Counted from the stretch's first letter, positions 39,240 through 52,279 are shown. The stretch is DNA of 64,000 nt from Phocoena phocoena (GCF_963924675.1 NC_089224.1:70231464-70295463); one strand, 5' to 3'. Translations and numbers: made by a program. The notes: generated from the sequence alone by a model not told the origin.

Positions 39240-40407
39240 AACATACCTTAAAGTCATAGTAATCAGATCAGAGGGAATTGACACAAAGAGATCAGTGAAA
39301 GAGAATAGAGTCCAAAAACAGACTCATTTGCATATGTAAATTACAGTAAATATGGTGTATCGATTCTCTAGAGAAGAGATTGGATTTGTTACTGTTTGAG
39401 GGGTTTTGTGTGTTTCGGGGATTTGGTGGGGGGGGGTGTGCTAGCATATATTAAGAAAGTCTTATAATAATCCAGGCATTATTCTAAGTGTTTTTCATGG
39501 AATAATTTATTTCATCTGTCTCGCAATCCTATGAAGTAGTCAAATTGTTATCCACATTTTGTGATGATGAAACAGGCACAGAGAGTCTAGTAATTTAGAA
39601 CTACAAGCAAATAGCAGAGCTGGAAAATGAACCCACACATTTTTACTCCATATACCACCTAGGAAGATAGATCACATTCCTACCTACACCACAGCAAATA
39701 ATAAGAGTTCAGATTCTGAGCCAAGCCAAAGTCAAACTATAAAGTATGAAAATAAAATAGAAAATATTCATACAATCATGGGGATAAGGAAAACCTTCAT
39801 TAAAAGACACAAAACCCAGAAGCTAAAAGGAAAATGTTTTTACAGTCATTACATAAAAATAAAATCTCTTACCAAAAAGACACCAAAATAGATTAAATGA
39901 TAAGCTGCAGACAGAGAAAAAATGTTTACAACTTATTTGTTTGTAACAAAGGATTAATGTCCATACCATAAAAGGGGCCCCAACAAGTCAGCAAGGAAAT
40001 GATAAAGATAAATGATACATAGAACAAGAATTCCTGAAAGCCCATAAACACATAGAAAGTTCTTCAACATCAGTAGCAATCAAAGAAATGCAAATTAAAA
40101 CAACAGTGGATTACAAGTGCTAAAAACTGAAGAATGACTCTAGGTTGGTGAGGATAAGGGAAATAAATACTTTCATAGATTATTTGTGGTAATCGAAATT
40201 GGAGAAGGATGTTTTGGAGCCTGGCCATATCTCCCAAATGTTAAATGTTAAGCTTTAGACCCAGTAGTTTTACTTGCTATGGGAAAAAAAGCAATTTGTA
40301 GAATATCATATACATTATATGTGTATAATGTAATGTAATATAATATAATATATACACAGACACATTTATATAAACATATATAAAAGAAAACTAAAATTTA
40401 TGAGTAT
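39240..40407 (+). mobile_element. Old LINE-1 fragment, plus strand, left part
   Basis: Degenerate ORF2/3'-region text is recognisable in pieces (GAGAATAGAGTCCAAAAACAG near 39,300; ACAAAGGATTAATGTCCA near 39,950; AATCAAAGAAATGCAAATTAAAAC near 40,080). A MIR-like segment (about 39,470-39,660) interrupts it. L1 copy D splits it, and its 3' UTR-like continuation is at 44,255-44,470. Confidence 0.7.
39470..39660 (-). repeat. MIR/L2-like fragment
   Basis: CCAGGCATTATTCTAAGTG, CGCAATCCTATGAAGTAGTC and GATGAAACAGGCACAGAG read as a reversed MIR/L2 end between two parts of the old L1. Confidence 0.5.
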
Positions 40408-43400
40408 GATATTTGGTATCTCTACAGTATCAGTTGTTATTTCTCCTCTTTCACTTCTTATTTTATTTGGGTCCTCTGTCTTTTCTTCTTGGTGAGCCTG
40501 GTTAAAGATTTATCAATTTTGTTTACCTTTCCAAAAAACTAGTTCTTGGTTTCATTGTTATTTTCTATTTTTTATCTCTATTGTATTTATTTATCTCCTT
40601 TCTGATCTTTATTATCCTTCCTTCTGCTGACTTTGGGCTTTCTTCTTCTTTTTCAAATTTTTAGGTGGTAGGTTAGGTTGTTTATTTGCGATTTTTTTCT
40701 TGTTTCTTGAGGAAGGTGTGTATCACTATGGACTTCCCTCTTAGACCTGCTTTTGTTGCATTCCATAGGTTTTGGAAAGTTGTGTTTCCATTTTCATTTG
40801 TCTCGAGATATTTTCTGATTTCCTATTTGATTTAATCATTTACTCACTGGATTTTTAGTAGCATGTTGTTTAATCTCCACGTGTTTGTTCTGTTCCTGTT
40901 TTTCCTTCTGTAGTTGATTTCTGGTTTTATACCATTGTGGTCAGAAAAAAATGCTTGATATAACTTCTATCCTCTTTAATCTGTTGAAGCTTTTCTTGTG
41001 ACCTAGTACATGATCGAGAACATTCCATGTGCACTTGAAAAGAATATGTATTCTCCTGTTTGGGGATGTAATGTCCTGTAGATATCAATCAAGTACAACA
41101 GGTCTATGTTTCATTTAAAGCCACTGTTGCTGTATTTATTTTCTGTCTGGATGACCTGTCCATTGATGTCTATAGGATGTTAAAGTCTCCTGCTATTAAT
41201 GTATTATTGTCAATTTCTGCCTTTATGTCTCTTAGTGTTTCCTTTATATATTTAGGTGTGCCTCTCTTGGGTGCGTATATGTTAAAGTATGTAATATCTT
41301 CTTCTTGTATTGATCCCTTTATCATTACATAATATCATTACATAATTAATGTAATATAATTAATATCATTACATAATTTCTTTGTCTTTTGTTATAGCCT
41401 TTGTTTTAAAATCTATTTTGTCTGACATGAGTATTGCTATCTCCACTTTCTTGTTTCCATTTGCATGAAATATCTTTTTCCATCCCCTCACTTTCAATCT
41501 GCATGTGTCTTTAGCCCCGAAGTGAGTTTCTTGTAGGCAGCATATTGACCAATCAGTCACCCTATGTCTTTTGAATGGAACATTTAGTCCACTGACATTT
41601 AAAGTGACTTTTAATAAGTATGTACTCATTGACATTTTATTACTTGTTTTCCGGTTGTTTTTGTAGTTCTTCTCTGTTTATTTCTTTTTCTTTTTGTTTC
41701 TCCCATTGTGGTTTGATGATTTTCTTTTGTAATGTGCTTGAGTTCCTTTTTTATGTTTGGTTGTGTATCTAATGCAGGTTTTTGATTTGTGGTTACCATG
41801 GGATTCATATATGTTGACCCCTAATAATATCAACTTGATTTAAACTGACAGTTGTTTAAGTTCTAACACATTCTAAAAGATCTACATTTTTTACTCCCCT
41901 CCCCCACATTTTGTTTTTGATGTCATATATTACATCGTCATGCTTATCCCTTTACTGTTTATTGTAGTTATAGTTACTTTTAAATTTTTTGTCTTTTAAT
42001 CTAAGTGATCTTAATTAAGTTATCTTCAATCCTTACTATATATTTGCTTTTCCTGTTGGGATTTTCCCTTTCCTGTATATTCTTACTTCTTTTCCATTTA
42101 GAGAAGATCCTTTAACATTTCTTATAGGGTAGGTTTAGTATTGATGAATTATTTTAGTTTTTGCTTGTCTGAGAAATTCTTTCTCTCTCCTTCTATTCTA
42201 AATGATTATCTTGCTGGGTAGAGTATCCTAGGTTGCAGATTTTCCCCTTTCAGAACTTTGAATAGATCATACCACTCTCTTATGGCCTGCAAAGTTTCTG
42301 CAAACAAATCAGCTGATAACCTTATGGAGATTCCCTTGTATAAGACTCTGTTTTTCTCTTGCTGTCTTTAGAATTTTCTCTTTATTTTTAACTTTTGCCA
42401 TTTTAATTATGATATGTCTTGGTGTGGGATCGTTTGGGTTCATCTTGTTTGGAACCCTCTGTGCTCCTGTACCTGGATATCTGTTTCCCTCTTTAGGTCT
42501 GGGAAGTTTTTAGCCATAGTTTCTTAAAATACGTTTGTGATACCCTTCTCTCTCTTCTCCTTCCAGAACCCCTATAAAGTGAATGGTGGCATGTTTGATG
42601 TTATCCAAGAGATCTTGTACGTTGCATTCATATATACATTTTTTTTTCTTTAGTCTTTCTGTCTGCTGTTCTGATTGGGTGATTTCCATTATACTATCTT
42701 CCAGGTCACGTATGCATTCTTCTGTGTCACAGTCTGCTGTTCATTGCTTCTAGAGTGATTTTTATCTCAGATATTGAATTATGTATTTTTGATTCGATCT
42801 TCTTTATATTTTCTAGTTCCTTGTTAAACTGATTTGTGTTTGGATCAATTCTCTTCCCTAATTCGGTTAGCATTTTTATTACCAATGTTTTGAACTCTTT
42901 ATCTGGTAGATTGGTGTTTCTGTTTCATTATTTATTTTCTCAGGGGTTTTCTTTTGCTCTTTCAATTGAGAGTAGTTCCTCTGCCTTTTTATTTCACTTA
43001 ACTTTCTCTGTCTCTATGAATTTGGTTGAAACGGTTATCTACTGTGGTCTTGAAGGAGTGTTCTTATGTGGGAGCATCACTATGCAGACTGTGCATGCCC
43101 AGTGCCTTCAATGGGAGAGCCGGATTTGATATGGATGCCAGACACATCCTTCTTCAAGGTGTGCTGGCAGCTATCACCCTGGTAAGTGGTGTGGCTCGTA
43201 ATGGAAGAGCTAAAGCCTGCACAGGGTGTGAGGCGTGACTTCCTCTCTGCTCAGTGGCCGTCACCACCCTCTCAGGCTCCAGGGATGGGCTCAAGCTGGG
43301 TCTGTTCTCTTTAAGTGTGTGTTTTTCCTCCTCCCTGCTCTGGGATCTTTGCCTCAAAGGAGGGGAGTGCTGAAGCAAGCGGGACTCCTGCACTTACACA

Positions 43401-44254
43401 GATCTGATGCTTCGCCTATGTAGGTGTCTGTGGCTCCACTCAGAAGCAGCCCATGGTTGCATCTTAACCCAGATCTAGTGCTAGGCTGTGGCATGGAGTA
43501 GGCAGGGCTGGAGTGTTCAATTAGCTGGGCCTGGGGAGCACAGCGAGGGAGTTTTGGGAATTCCAGCAGCTGTGCTACCATCAGAAGTCTGGGCTGCTTC
43601 TGTGATGCTGTTTGAGTCAGCGCCAACAATGGTTGCCACTGCTCCACCTGGGCTACACCCTGGGCCCCTGGGTTGCCTCTGTCCCTAGATTAAGTCTTTT
43701 CTCAGGTGCTGGCTGCCCCATGTCCAGTGCCAGGCTGTGGCATAGAGTGAGCAGGGCCAGCGTGTTTGCTCGGCTAGGGATGGGGAACACAACAAGGCAG
43801 CAGCCATTAGGGCAGGACTCTCTCTGCCCTGCCTGGTGGCAAGCCAGCACCCGAGTACACCTCATGAGTGGAGTCTAGGCTTCTCTAGCTTTTCTGTCTG
43901 TCCCAGCAGTTCTCCAAGCAGCCAAGGGTGCTTATCCCCTACACCTAGGACCCCAGGACTGGGATGCCCACTCTGTGGCTCAACCCACTTACTGCCCAGG
44001 TCGAGTGCTCACTTGTGTGATTTCTCTTTTCCTCTGATTCCCGTCCCGGGGCACAGGTCCCAACCTGATCGCTTTTCTTCCCTTCCTCCTCGATTACGTA
44101 TGTAACTTTCTTACAGCCTTGGTTGTACAGGAATCCTTCTGCCAGTTTCCAGTTGGTTTTCCATGAGAATTGTTCCATACGTAGATGTATTTTTGATGTG
44201 TTCATGGGAGAGGTGAGCACCACGTCCTCTTACTGTGCCATCTTGATCTCACGT
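40408..44254 (-). mobile_element. LINE-1 copy D: 5' end present, 3' half missing
   Basis: Read on the minus strand it begins ACGTGAGATCAAGATGGCAC (a normal L1 5' end). It carries a GC-rich 5' UTR (44,250 to about 43,040), ORF1-region sequence, the inter-ORF region and the ORF2 endonuclease start, and stops abruptly within ORF2 at 40,408 without an A tail. It is flanked by CTAAAATTTATGAGTAT at 40,391-40,407 and 44,255-44,271. It sits inside an older plus-strand L1. Confidence 0.85.
41369..41808 (-). pseudogene. L1 ORF2 N-terminal remnant with endonuclease start, copy D
   Basis: One frame (41,808-41,626) reads the ORF2-upstream segment. The next (41,635-41,369, 88 residues) reads the start of the apurinic-like endonuclease, with LNVSGLNVPFKRHRV and CCLQETHFGAKDT. 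The catalytic Asn (first N of LNVSGLN) and Glu (QETH) are kept. About six residues are lost between the DW of VTDW and ICC compared with the usual family sequence. The frame ends after TKDKEIM. Inactive. Confidence 0.8.
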
Positions 44255-44470
44255 CTAAAATTTATGAGTATAAATGTAAAGTGAAGTGTTTTCTAATAAA
44301 TGCACTAATATTTTAACAGTGGTTCCTGCTGGTGAAAGGAGAGGATTGTGGAGGAAGGGAAAGGGGGTTGTAATTTTTACCCTCTACACTTTAAATTATT
44401 TGAATTTTTCATAATGCATATGTGTTTATGTATCACTTGTGTTATTTAGATTTTTAAAGAATAAATCTTG
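44255..44470 (+). mobile_element. Old LINE-1 3' UTR, right part of split element
   Basis: Resumes at the 17-bp duplicated target and contains the common old-L1 3' pattern: a GGAGGAAGGGAAAGGGGG purine run, then TTTTTACCCTCTACACTT and TTTGAATTTTTCATAATGC. It continues the element at 39,240-40,407. Confidence 0.55.
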
Positions 44471-44479
44471 GTTATTTAA

Positions 44480-46030
44480 GAAAATGTCAAAACTAGGTTC
44501 TCATGTTTGCAAATATAACTGTATTTCACAGTTTTGCCATTTGCTCTCTCAGTTTGCTTTCTCTGAGACTATTTACATAATCCAGACAGAGTTAATTTAA
44601 TTTTTTCAGCCATATTTACAGTGGTCCACTTGGGTAGTACACTGTGGAGGAAGGTCAAGTCTAGCCCAACTTGTGAATAGTCAGAGGTTTTATTTTCACT
44701 CCTTTTCTCTTCAACCCTGTCTATAATTCTGGTATCTCTAGTGCTGTGCCTTTGGTTGCCAAGGCCTAGCTGTGAGTGCCAGGCCAGCTCCTAGCAACAC
44801 CAAGGCCCATTGATAGCGCCAGGCCAGTTCCTCCCTGCCAAGGGCCCCTTTTCTCTCTCTCAGAGAGGACAGTGGGCTGGCATGCACCTTTTGCCCTCTT
44901 CTTTCCACTTGTTCCTGATGTAATGTAGGAGGTAGAAAAAATATCTTGAGGTCCCCAGGGAAAAAGCATGAGGACAAAAACTATATAGTATCCTATAATT
45001 CCTGGGAACGGATAAAAGACACCTATGTTCCTGATGGAATCATGGAGACACTGTACTGGCTGGCTTACCTCTGGCATTCTTATAATGTGAAACAAACAAA
45101 GACAAAAAAAACCCCTCCCTATTTAATTCATCCACAGTTAATGGTCTTTCTGTGATTTACAAACACCATCCTTACTTATATAGAGTTCCAAGTGGAAATT
45201 CAGGGAAATGAGGTGGAATTGGACCAGGCTGTGACAGCTACTCTCTGTCCACAAGGGTGGCTCCCCTATAAATCATGTGGCAGCCGCAGTTGGTTCAGGA
45301 GTTCTTCCTCCTCTCAGGGGAGAGCAAATGGAAATACCTGAGATTGTTTTACTGTCCTTCTGTTCTGCATTGTCCCTTAGAAAGGGCTACAAAAGGAGTC
45401 CCTACAGGAACGTATAATATACATATGCTTGTGCTATTTTGCCTGCCAAACCCAGTTTTCATTTGGTGAAATTCTCCTCCCACATAATTCCAGTGGTAAT
45501 TCCACAATTCCTTCACCCCCTTGAAGTTCTACAAGGACCTACTCCAGACCCACATCACTGATTCAAGGTTGGGAACATGATGCAAGCCAAGCCGGCTGGT
45601 GTCAGATCTGGGACTTTTGCTAAACTGTTAGAAGAGATACTCTATTTGCATTGAGTTCGCTCAGGTGGTAGAACATAGGCAAGAATATCTGTTGACTATC
45701 TTTACCACCTCCTGGGTACCTGAAAAGGAAGTTAACACATAATAAGGCAGATTTGAAAGATGGAAATGATATTATGTGAGGTCCTAAACCCAACTGTACT
45801 CATTCTGGCCATAAGCTACTAAATTCTGTTTTTCTCAAACTAGTGCTATTTTCTTGAGTGTTTGAGTGATACTTACAACCCACAGAATCCTGATCACGCT
45901 GATATACCACAGAATAGCCTTTCCTTGACAATTAGAATTTCAGTAAACCATGAACAGGGAGGAATGGGTGAGAGGAGTTGTGTCAAGAAACAGAGTAAGA
46001 CTCATCATAATTGAATATCGGGAGCTTTCA
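44480..46030. other. Intergenic sequence without recognised features
   Basis: Mixed composition. Short frames near 44,740-45,155 have no family resemblance. Confidence 0.55.
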
Positions 46031-46032
46031 CA

Positions 46033-46385
46033 TCCAGCATACCTTGGAGATACTGCAGGTTCAGTTCCTGACCACTGCAATAAAGTGAATATTGTGATCA
46101 AGTGAGTCACATGAAGTTTTTGGTTTCCCAATGCATATAAAACTTACATTTATACTTTTCTGTAGTCTACATGTGCAATAGCATTATGTCTAGGAAAAAA
46201 TGTATATACCTTAATTTAAAAATACTTTATTGCTAAAAAATGCAGACCATCGTCTGAGCCTTCAGCACATCATAATAATCTTTTTGCTGGTGGTGGGTCT
46301 TGCCTCGATGTTGATGCCTGCTGACTGATCGGGGTGGTGGTTGCTGAAGGTTGGAGTGGCTGTGGACATTTCTTCAAATTCTCAA
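46033..46385 (+). mobile_element. Tigger1-type DNA transposon fragment
   Basis: Begins CAGCATACCTTGGAGATACTGC, close to the Tigger1 terminus, and continues with recognisable internal text (GTTTCCCAATGCATATAAAAC, AATAGCATTATGTCTA, ATACTTTATTGCTAAAAAATG, GTGGGTCTTGCCTCGATG). It is lost after about 46,385, so no far terminus or transposase frame remains. Confidence 0.85.
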
Positions 46386-46389
46386 AGTA

Positions 46390-46795
46390 AAATGGTCAGT
46401 GGTTGCCATGGATTCAGAGTGGGGGGAAAGGGAGAGAGAAATGAATAGGTGGTGCCCAGGGGATTTTTAGGATAATGAAACTATTCTGTATGATTTTTAG
46501 GATAGTGCAACTGTTCTGTAATAATGAATACATGTAATTACACATTTGTTAAAACGCATAGAGTGTACAACACAAAGAGGAACCCTAATGTAAACTATGG
46601 ATTTTAGCTCATAATAATGTATTAATATTGGTTCATTAGTTGTAGAAAAAATTACCACACAAATGCAAGATATTATTAAAAGGAGAAACTGTTATGAGAA
46701 TGGGGGAAGAGAGACATATGAGAACTCTGTACTATCTGCTCATTTTTCTGTAAACCTAAAACTGCTCTAAAAGATAGTCTGTTAAAAATAATAAT
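46390..46795 (+). mobile_element. Old LINE-1 3' UTR fragment
   Basis: Contains GGTCAGTGGTTGCCATGG, CATATGAGAACTCTGTACTATCTGC and CTGTAAACCTAAAACTGC, a set typical of old mammalian L1 3' ends. It follows the Tigger1 fragment and includes a 30-bp tandem duplication at 46,462-46,521. Confidence 0.7.
46462..46521 (+). repeat. 30-bp tandem duplication
   Basis: GATTTTTAGGATAATGAAAC... (46,462-46,491) is followed by GATTTTTAGGATAGTGCAAC... (46,492-46,521), with few differences. Confidence 0.85.
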
Positions 46796-47160
46796 TTTAA
46801 TGTGGTTCATGAAATCATCTTTTCAGTAAATTCAAGTTTTGTTTTTTATTTAGTTGGCTTAATTTTTTGATTTTAAAGTATTTTTGTAATATTCTTATAA
46901 ATTTAAAAGCAAAATTATATAGAGCAATGATTTTGCAGGCTTATGTATATCTTAGAATATTTTATAGAAACATTCCTAGTTAAGTAAACATTTGAATTTT
47001 AGCAATTTTTATTGTCTTTGTAATAGAATTTACTCAAGGTTTGATCTCTGTTGAAATACATTGGTGAATGAAATGGCAGATTTTACTTAAATCTATATTC
47101 ATTGAATTTTTAAATGAATGAAAAAACCTGTAAATATAGTAATGGCTTCATAATGTCTGC

Positions 47161-47361
47161 TTTTTTTTTTGCCGTACTCGGGCCTCTCATTGTTGTGGCC
47201 TCTCCCGTTGCGGAGCACAGGCTCCGGACGCGCAGGCTCAGCGGCCATAGCTCACTGGCCCAGCCGCTCCGCGGCATGTGGGATCCTCCCGGACCGGGGC
47301 ACGAACCCGTGTCCCCTGCATTGGCAGGCGGACTCTCAACCACTGCGCCACCAGGGAAGCC
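47161..47361 (-). mobile_element. CHR SINE, minus strand, 17-bp target duplication
   Basis: Minus-strand copy with typical start and end. Flanking repeats CATAATGTCTGCTTTTT at 47,149-47,165 and 47,362-47,378 are identical, and the first copy runs into the A tail. Low divergence indicates a recent insertion. Confidence 0.92.
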
Positions 47362-47378
47362 CATAATGTCTGCTTTTT

Positions 47379-49530
47379 AAAAATAATTCCTTTTTTCCTC
47401 CCTAGAGTTTCATCTCATTCATTTGTGACTACATGATCCACATTTTTCTATCAAGTCCAGAATCCTTACAGGCACTGAGATTGCCCACTCATCAAAGTCC
47501 ACAGGATCAAAACCTTTTTGCCTTTTCCTTAGGTATCTTAATGTTTCCATTTACTATCCTTTTGTCATTGCCAAGTTCTTTAGTCCTTTAGGGGAAAAAA
47601 AATCTTCTTTGGAGACTGTAGATCTTTCTGAGAGCTAATGTAAGGATCTATTATTGCCCACAAGAGGTAGCCTAGCAAGACAAAAATATCAATGTGCAGG
47701 CAGGTTGCTAAAGATCTAGCTATTGCAGCATTTAAAGGAAACAAACATAGAATGAATCAGGGAAAAAAAAAATTGACTCTAGAGACAGGTAACATGTGAG
47801 AAATATGAGATATAAGGTTATAAACTACCCTTGATTGAAGGCAACTATGAAGAATTAATAGCTTATTGATATTTCCCTGATAGCTCTTCATTCATACATG
47901 CTCTACTTTAATTTTAAAAATTAATTAAATAACAACTGTTAAGGCAGATGAGTATGGTTGGTTTTGTATAGTTAATTTTGAGCTCAGTGGGCTTGAAGTT
48001 AAAATATTTATTTGGTGGTCTGCAGTTAGCTCCCTAGGTAAGGGAAGGTGCTGGCACCTTTTAAATATTATCATCACCGCAGTGTAGTCAGATTCTCTGG
48101 CTCCATCTAACCAGTAGGTTTAAGGTGGTTGCTAAACCAGGTCCAGCCCTCCTGACTCCAGCACTGCACCCTCTGCTGGACACTTGTTCTTCCATTTCTA
48201 AATCTGTTGGGACAGGAAATGAATGCAACCCACTCCTTGGAGTGGGGAGAAGAACACATAGCTTGTTGCCCTGAACCCCTCCACTTACCATTTCATTTAT
48301 ATCCTTCCAGTATACCCAGAAACAAAAATAGCAGATACAAGAGTTCTAAGCAAATACCTACAACTGTTTATCAACTTACCTTGAGTTTAAATACATGAAA
48401 TCATCCTAGCCTTCTCTGGGGACACACCTGCACATGTGTTAAAATATGACATAACCAATTATGTTCAATGCCATACTTTTTTGCTCTACCTTGATTACAT
48501 AGAGCTTTGAGACTTGTGACCAGCAAAAATTAATTCTTCTAAAAAACAACTTTTTTTTTCTATTTCTACTACACTCTGAGCGGTAACAAACCTGTCAAAT
48601 GAAAAAAAAAAAAGTTTCACTTGAATGTTTCATAAGTTCTGTAAACTCACTGGTGTTTGAAATTTTTTTTGTCTTTTTTTAAGATAGTAGCTGTCTCATA
48701 GTACTAATTTTATTATTAAGTTTAAGTAATTTCCAAATGAACAATATTAACTTTATCAAAACCTAAAAAAAAGCTCATAAAACAACTTAATTAATGGCTA
48801 TGTTTTAGTTTGCAGTAAAGAAAAACAAAGTCCTTTGTGGAACTTTTTTTGGGGGATTGTGAACATTGCCCTGTAATATTAGTTTCATATTTACATGTTG
48901 CATATAAACGTAAGCAGAAAAGCCCATCACTCCCTTTTCCCATGGTAGATCAAAGTGGTCAAAGATAGGGACTGGTAACTTAGGGGTTCCATTGCGAGGA
49001 AATTTTTGGTACTGAATTGCCAAAATACAAACAAACAAACAAAAACCCAGGTACTACTCCTCAGGAAACCAGGCAATCAACTCCAGTCCTAAGTAATCAG
49101 TTTCCCTTCACAGAAGCTAATAAGCACAGCCAAACAAACAATGAAAGTTTCCACTGCCCTTGCCCTCCTCCCATTCTTTCCTCCCTTCTTCTTCCTTTTC
49201 TGTTCTCCATCTTTATTCCAGCCCAACTTTTCCTTATTTTTCACAGACTGACTAATCTGAAATATGTCCCACTAAATACAGAATAACTATTAGTTATCAC
49301 TTTATTAAAGACACATGTATACCTTCCCCCATTCTCTCAAAACTTTTTTATCACTGAATTCTCATTTCTTTTCTCACACTTTATTTTCACCTTCTATCTC
49401 ACACTCATATATTTTTCTCTCTCTCTTCTCTAAGTCCTGGCTGTTGATGTGAACAAAATTTACATTCAAATAAAACAGAAAGATTTTTTTTCCAGATTTT
49501 CATACCAGCTGACTGAGGTTGTAAGCGTAC
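47379..49530. other. Intergenic sequence without recognised features
   Basis: AT-rich with several A/T runs and an AAAC run (49,025-49,043). No gene seen. Confidence 0.55.
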
Positions 49531-49539
49531 CGCTTGGGA

Positions 49540-49960
49540 ATTAAGATATACTTTCCTCGAGTTTTTAAAAAGCATATTGATTTCATGCCTTTACTCCCAG
49601 TATCCCTCCAGAGAGGAGGATGGACTTTTCGAAAATTGGTTTGGATTGATAAAGTACTTTGCCCTTATTTAAAGAGCTCATCTTAAATCAGCCTCTCTTT
49701 TCATTCACTAAACAGATTCTGCAGCCCTCCTAATCTGAGAGAATTAGGCCTCCCTTGTCTGCTTTGATCCAGAAAATCATGCTTTCATTAACACAAACAT
49801 CTCCTGATCTCTGCCATGCACTTTAGATTTTCAAATTATGTATGTGCATCATTTATCAGAATGCTGTCAGGCCACAGGTCTGCCAGACATTCAAACTGGG
49901 AGATCCCATGGCATGTATGTGGATTCATTTTAAGGGAGGGGCGTGGTGATTGTAATCTTG
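49540..49960. promoter_or_regulatory. Repeat-free block, candidate conserved noncoding element
   Basis: No dispersed repeat is seen. Balanced composition with TTTCATTAACAC, TAATCTGAGAGAATTAGG (an imperfect inverted repeat around a TAAT core) and CATGCACTTTAG. It resembles conserved enhancer sequence by look only. Confidence 0.28.
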
Positions 49961-50479
49961 GTCCCTAAAGTAGCTGTAGTTAGCTGCATATTCTTTATTT
50001 CAAGGAAAGAAATGTGGTAGTAAGTACCAAGGATGAGATCTCACATCTTAAAAAGCAAAATGCAGATTCCCGTCTACTCCTTTGAGCAATAGAAGAGATT
50101 AAAAACAGCATTTTGTATTGAGAAATGGTATGACTTTGGTGAGTAAGTTGTAAACAGAGTAGTGTTTTTAGTGATATTGTAAACATGCAGCAATATATCA
50201 GTAACAATTTTGATATTTGGGAAGTGGAAACACACAGGAAGTTCTTTAATCTTAATGGAAAATGCCCTGAGTCATTTGATCTGTGTACATGCCTTTCGAC
50301 AAAATTTTTTTTCAAACTCAAGTCTTCAAAATTATCATCACTTCTGTTTTCTTTGTCCATTCTAACCTTTTCTGAAACAGAGAAAGATAAATACCACCAT
50401 AAAAAGTAGCATTTAGACTGCCCAGAAACTGTATAATTACAGACTGTGTCCAGAATTTCAATTTTAAAATTCTGGAGAG

Positions 50480-51670
50480 TAAATAACAATATATAAAGCT
50501 AACAGATGACCCAGATACTGGAATTATCAGACATGGACTTTAAAGTAACTATATATTCATATTTCAGGAAAACAGATGACAGGAACCTATAAAAAAGAAC
50601 CAAATAGAAACTCAAGGACTGAAAAAAATACAATTACTGAAACAAAGAACTCAGTAGATAGGTTTAACAACAAACGTGAAGACCATATATAGCTGAGGAA
50701 AGAATTAGTGAACTAGAAGTTAGGTAAGTATAAAATACTCTAATGGAAGCCTGAAGGGCAAAAAGAATAGAAAAATACATTTAAGAGTGAAAAGGACATA
50801 TGGGATGCAACAAAAAGTTCTAACAAATGTATAGCATCATCTCCCTTCAGAAGGAGGCAAGAACAATATTTAAGAATAAATGTCAAAAAATTTCCAGTTG
50901 ATGAAAGATATCAAGCCATAGATTCAGGAGATGCTGCAAACTCCAGTTGGGGTATTGAAAAGAAAACCACACCTACATACATCACAGTAAAAAAGCTGAA
51001 AACCAAAGACAGAGAAAATCACAAAAGTATCCAAAAAGAAGGGTACATTGTTTTTCAAGGAATAACCATGTGATTGAGAACTAACTCTTCAACAGAAAAG
51101 ATGTAAGACAGAAGACAATGGAATGATATGAATATGGTGTGAAAAAAAATTTGGCAACCAATGAAAATATCTTTCAAATGTGAAGCAACATAGAAATTTC
51201 TGGATCATCAAAGACTAAGCACATTCATCAAGCAGCCTACATGAAAGGGAATGCTAAAAGTAGTTCTTCAGGCAGAAGGAAAATTATCCCAAAGGGAAAC
51301 ACAGCAATGCAGGAAAAAATTATGTATGCTAAATTTGGGGCAAATCTGAAAGGATACTGACTATACAAAATAACAATAGTATTTTAAGAGTATTAAAATA
51401 TATGTAGAATTAAAATACATGACAATAATAACTAATGGCACCTGGAGGGTTGAGGACAGTTAATAGAGTTCAGTGTCCAAAAGTCTCAGCATTGACTGGA
51501 GTGTGGTAAGAGAACTAACTTATATTCATTCTAATGATACAAGAACACATGTTTACACTTTGTGGGAGTTACTAAAAGAATAGTGAAAGGATGTGTAACA
51601 AGCATGCCAATAGAGGAAAAATAAATGAAATGTTCCAGAATTTATTAATTCAAAATAAGGAAGGAGGAAA
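50480..51670 (+). mobile_element. Old L1/HAL1-like ORF1-region fragment
   Basis: Degenerate text such as CAGACATGGACTTTAAAGTAAC, GCATGCAACAAAAAG-like A-rich runs and TCTTCAGGCAGAAGGAAAATTATCCC is typical of the ORF1/5' half of old mammalian L1 or HAL1. It is full of stops. The family is judged from recalled patterns, not an alignment. Confidence 0.55.
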
Positions 51671-52279
51671 AAAAGGTATCATAAAGCAGTTGGGAAGTAT
51701 CAAATTGAAAATAACAAATAATGTGGTAAATATTAAATTAGTTTATATTTTGTGCATTCATTGATTGTTCAGAAATAGCTGGGAAGTGTTATGGGCAAAC
51801 AAAATCTAATTGACCTGAACTGAAAAATATACTGTTGCTAATTCACAAAATAATTTTTCTACAAGGAAAATTTTTTTTAAAAGTATCAATAGTTGATGAT
51901 TTTTGCATGATTATGATGTGAGAAGCATTATGTTAATATATCCCATTTTATTCTTTTGAGTTTGTTTATAGGCCTATTATATATTTTTTTTCAAGTGAGT
52001 TTCAGGCAGGTTAAATACCAACTCACACTGAAAACAGCAGATCTGGGAACAGAAAACAATTTTTGTTTATTTTTATTGTTGTTTTATTTTACTCCAGAAT
52101 TGATAACCCTTAATCATCACTATATATGTCAATTTTCTTGAAAAGAAAAACTTAATATTCCATGCATTTTTAAAATGCAGCCATAATGCAACATGGAGGC
52201 ATCACAGCAAATGTGTGAAACAAACAAGTTTTCAAAGAGAAAAAGAAAAAGTATTATTTACATTGCTGGGGAGTTGGTC

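Noticed and set aside
49995..50489. A 164-codon open frame on the minus strand
   Set aside because: Long for AT-rich sequence, but it has no family resemblance, no promoter or splice context, and low-complexity Leu/Ser/Phe composition.
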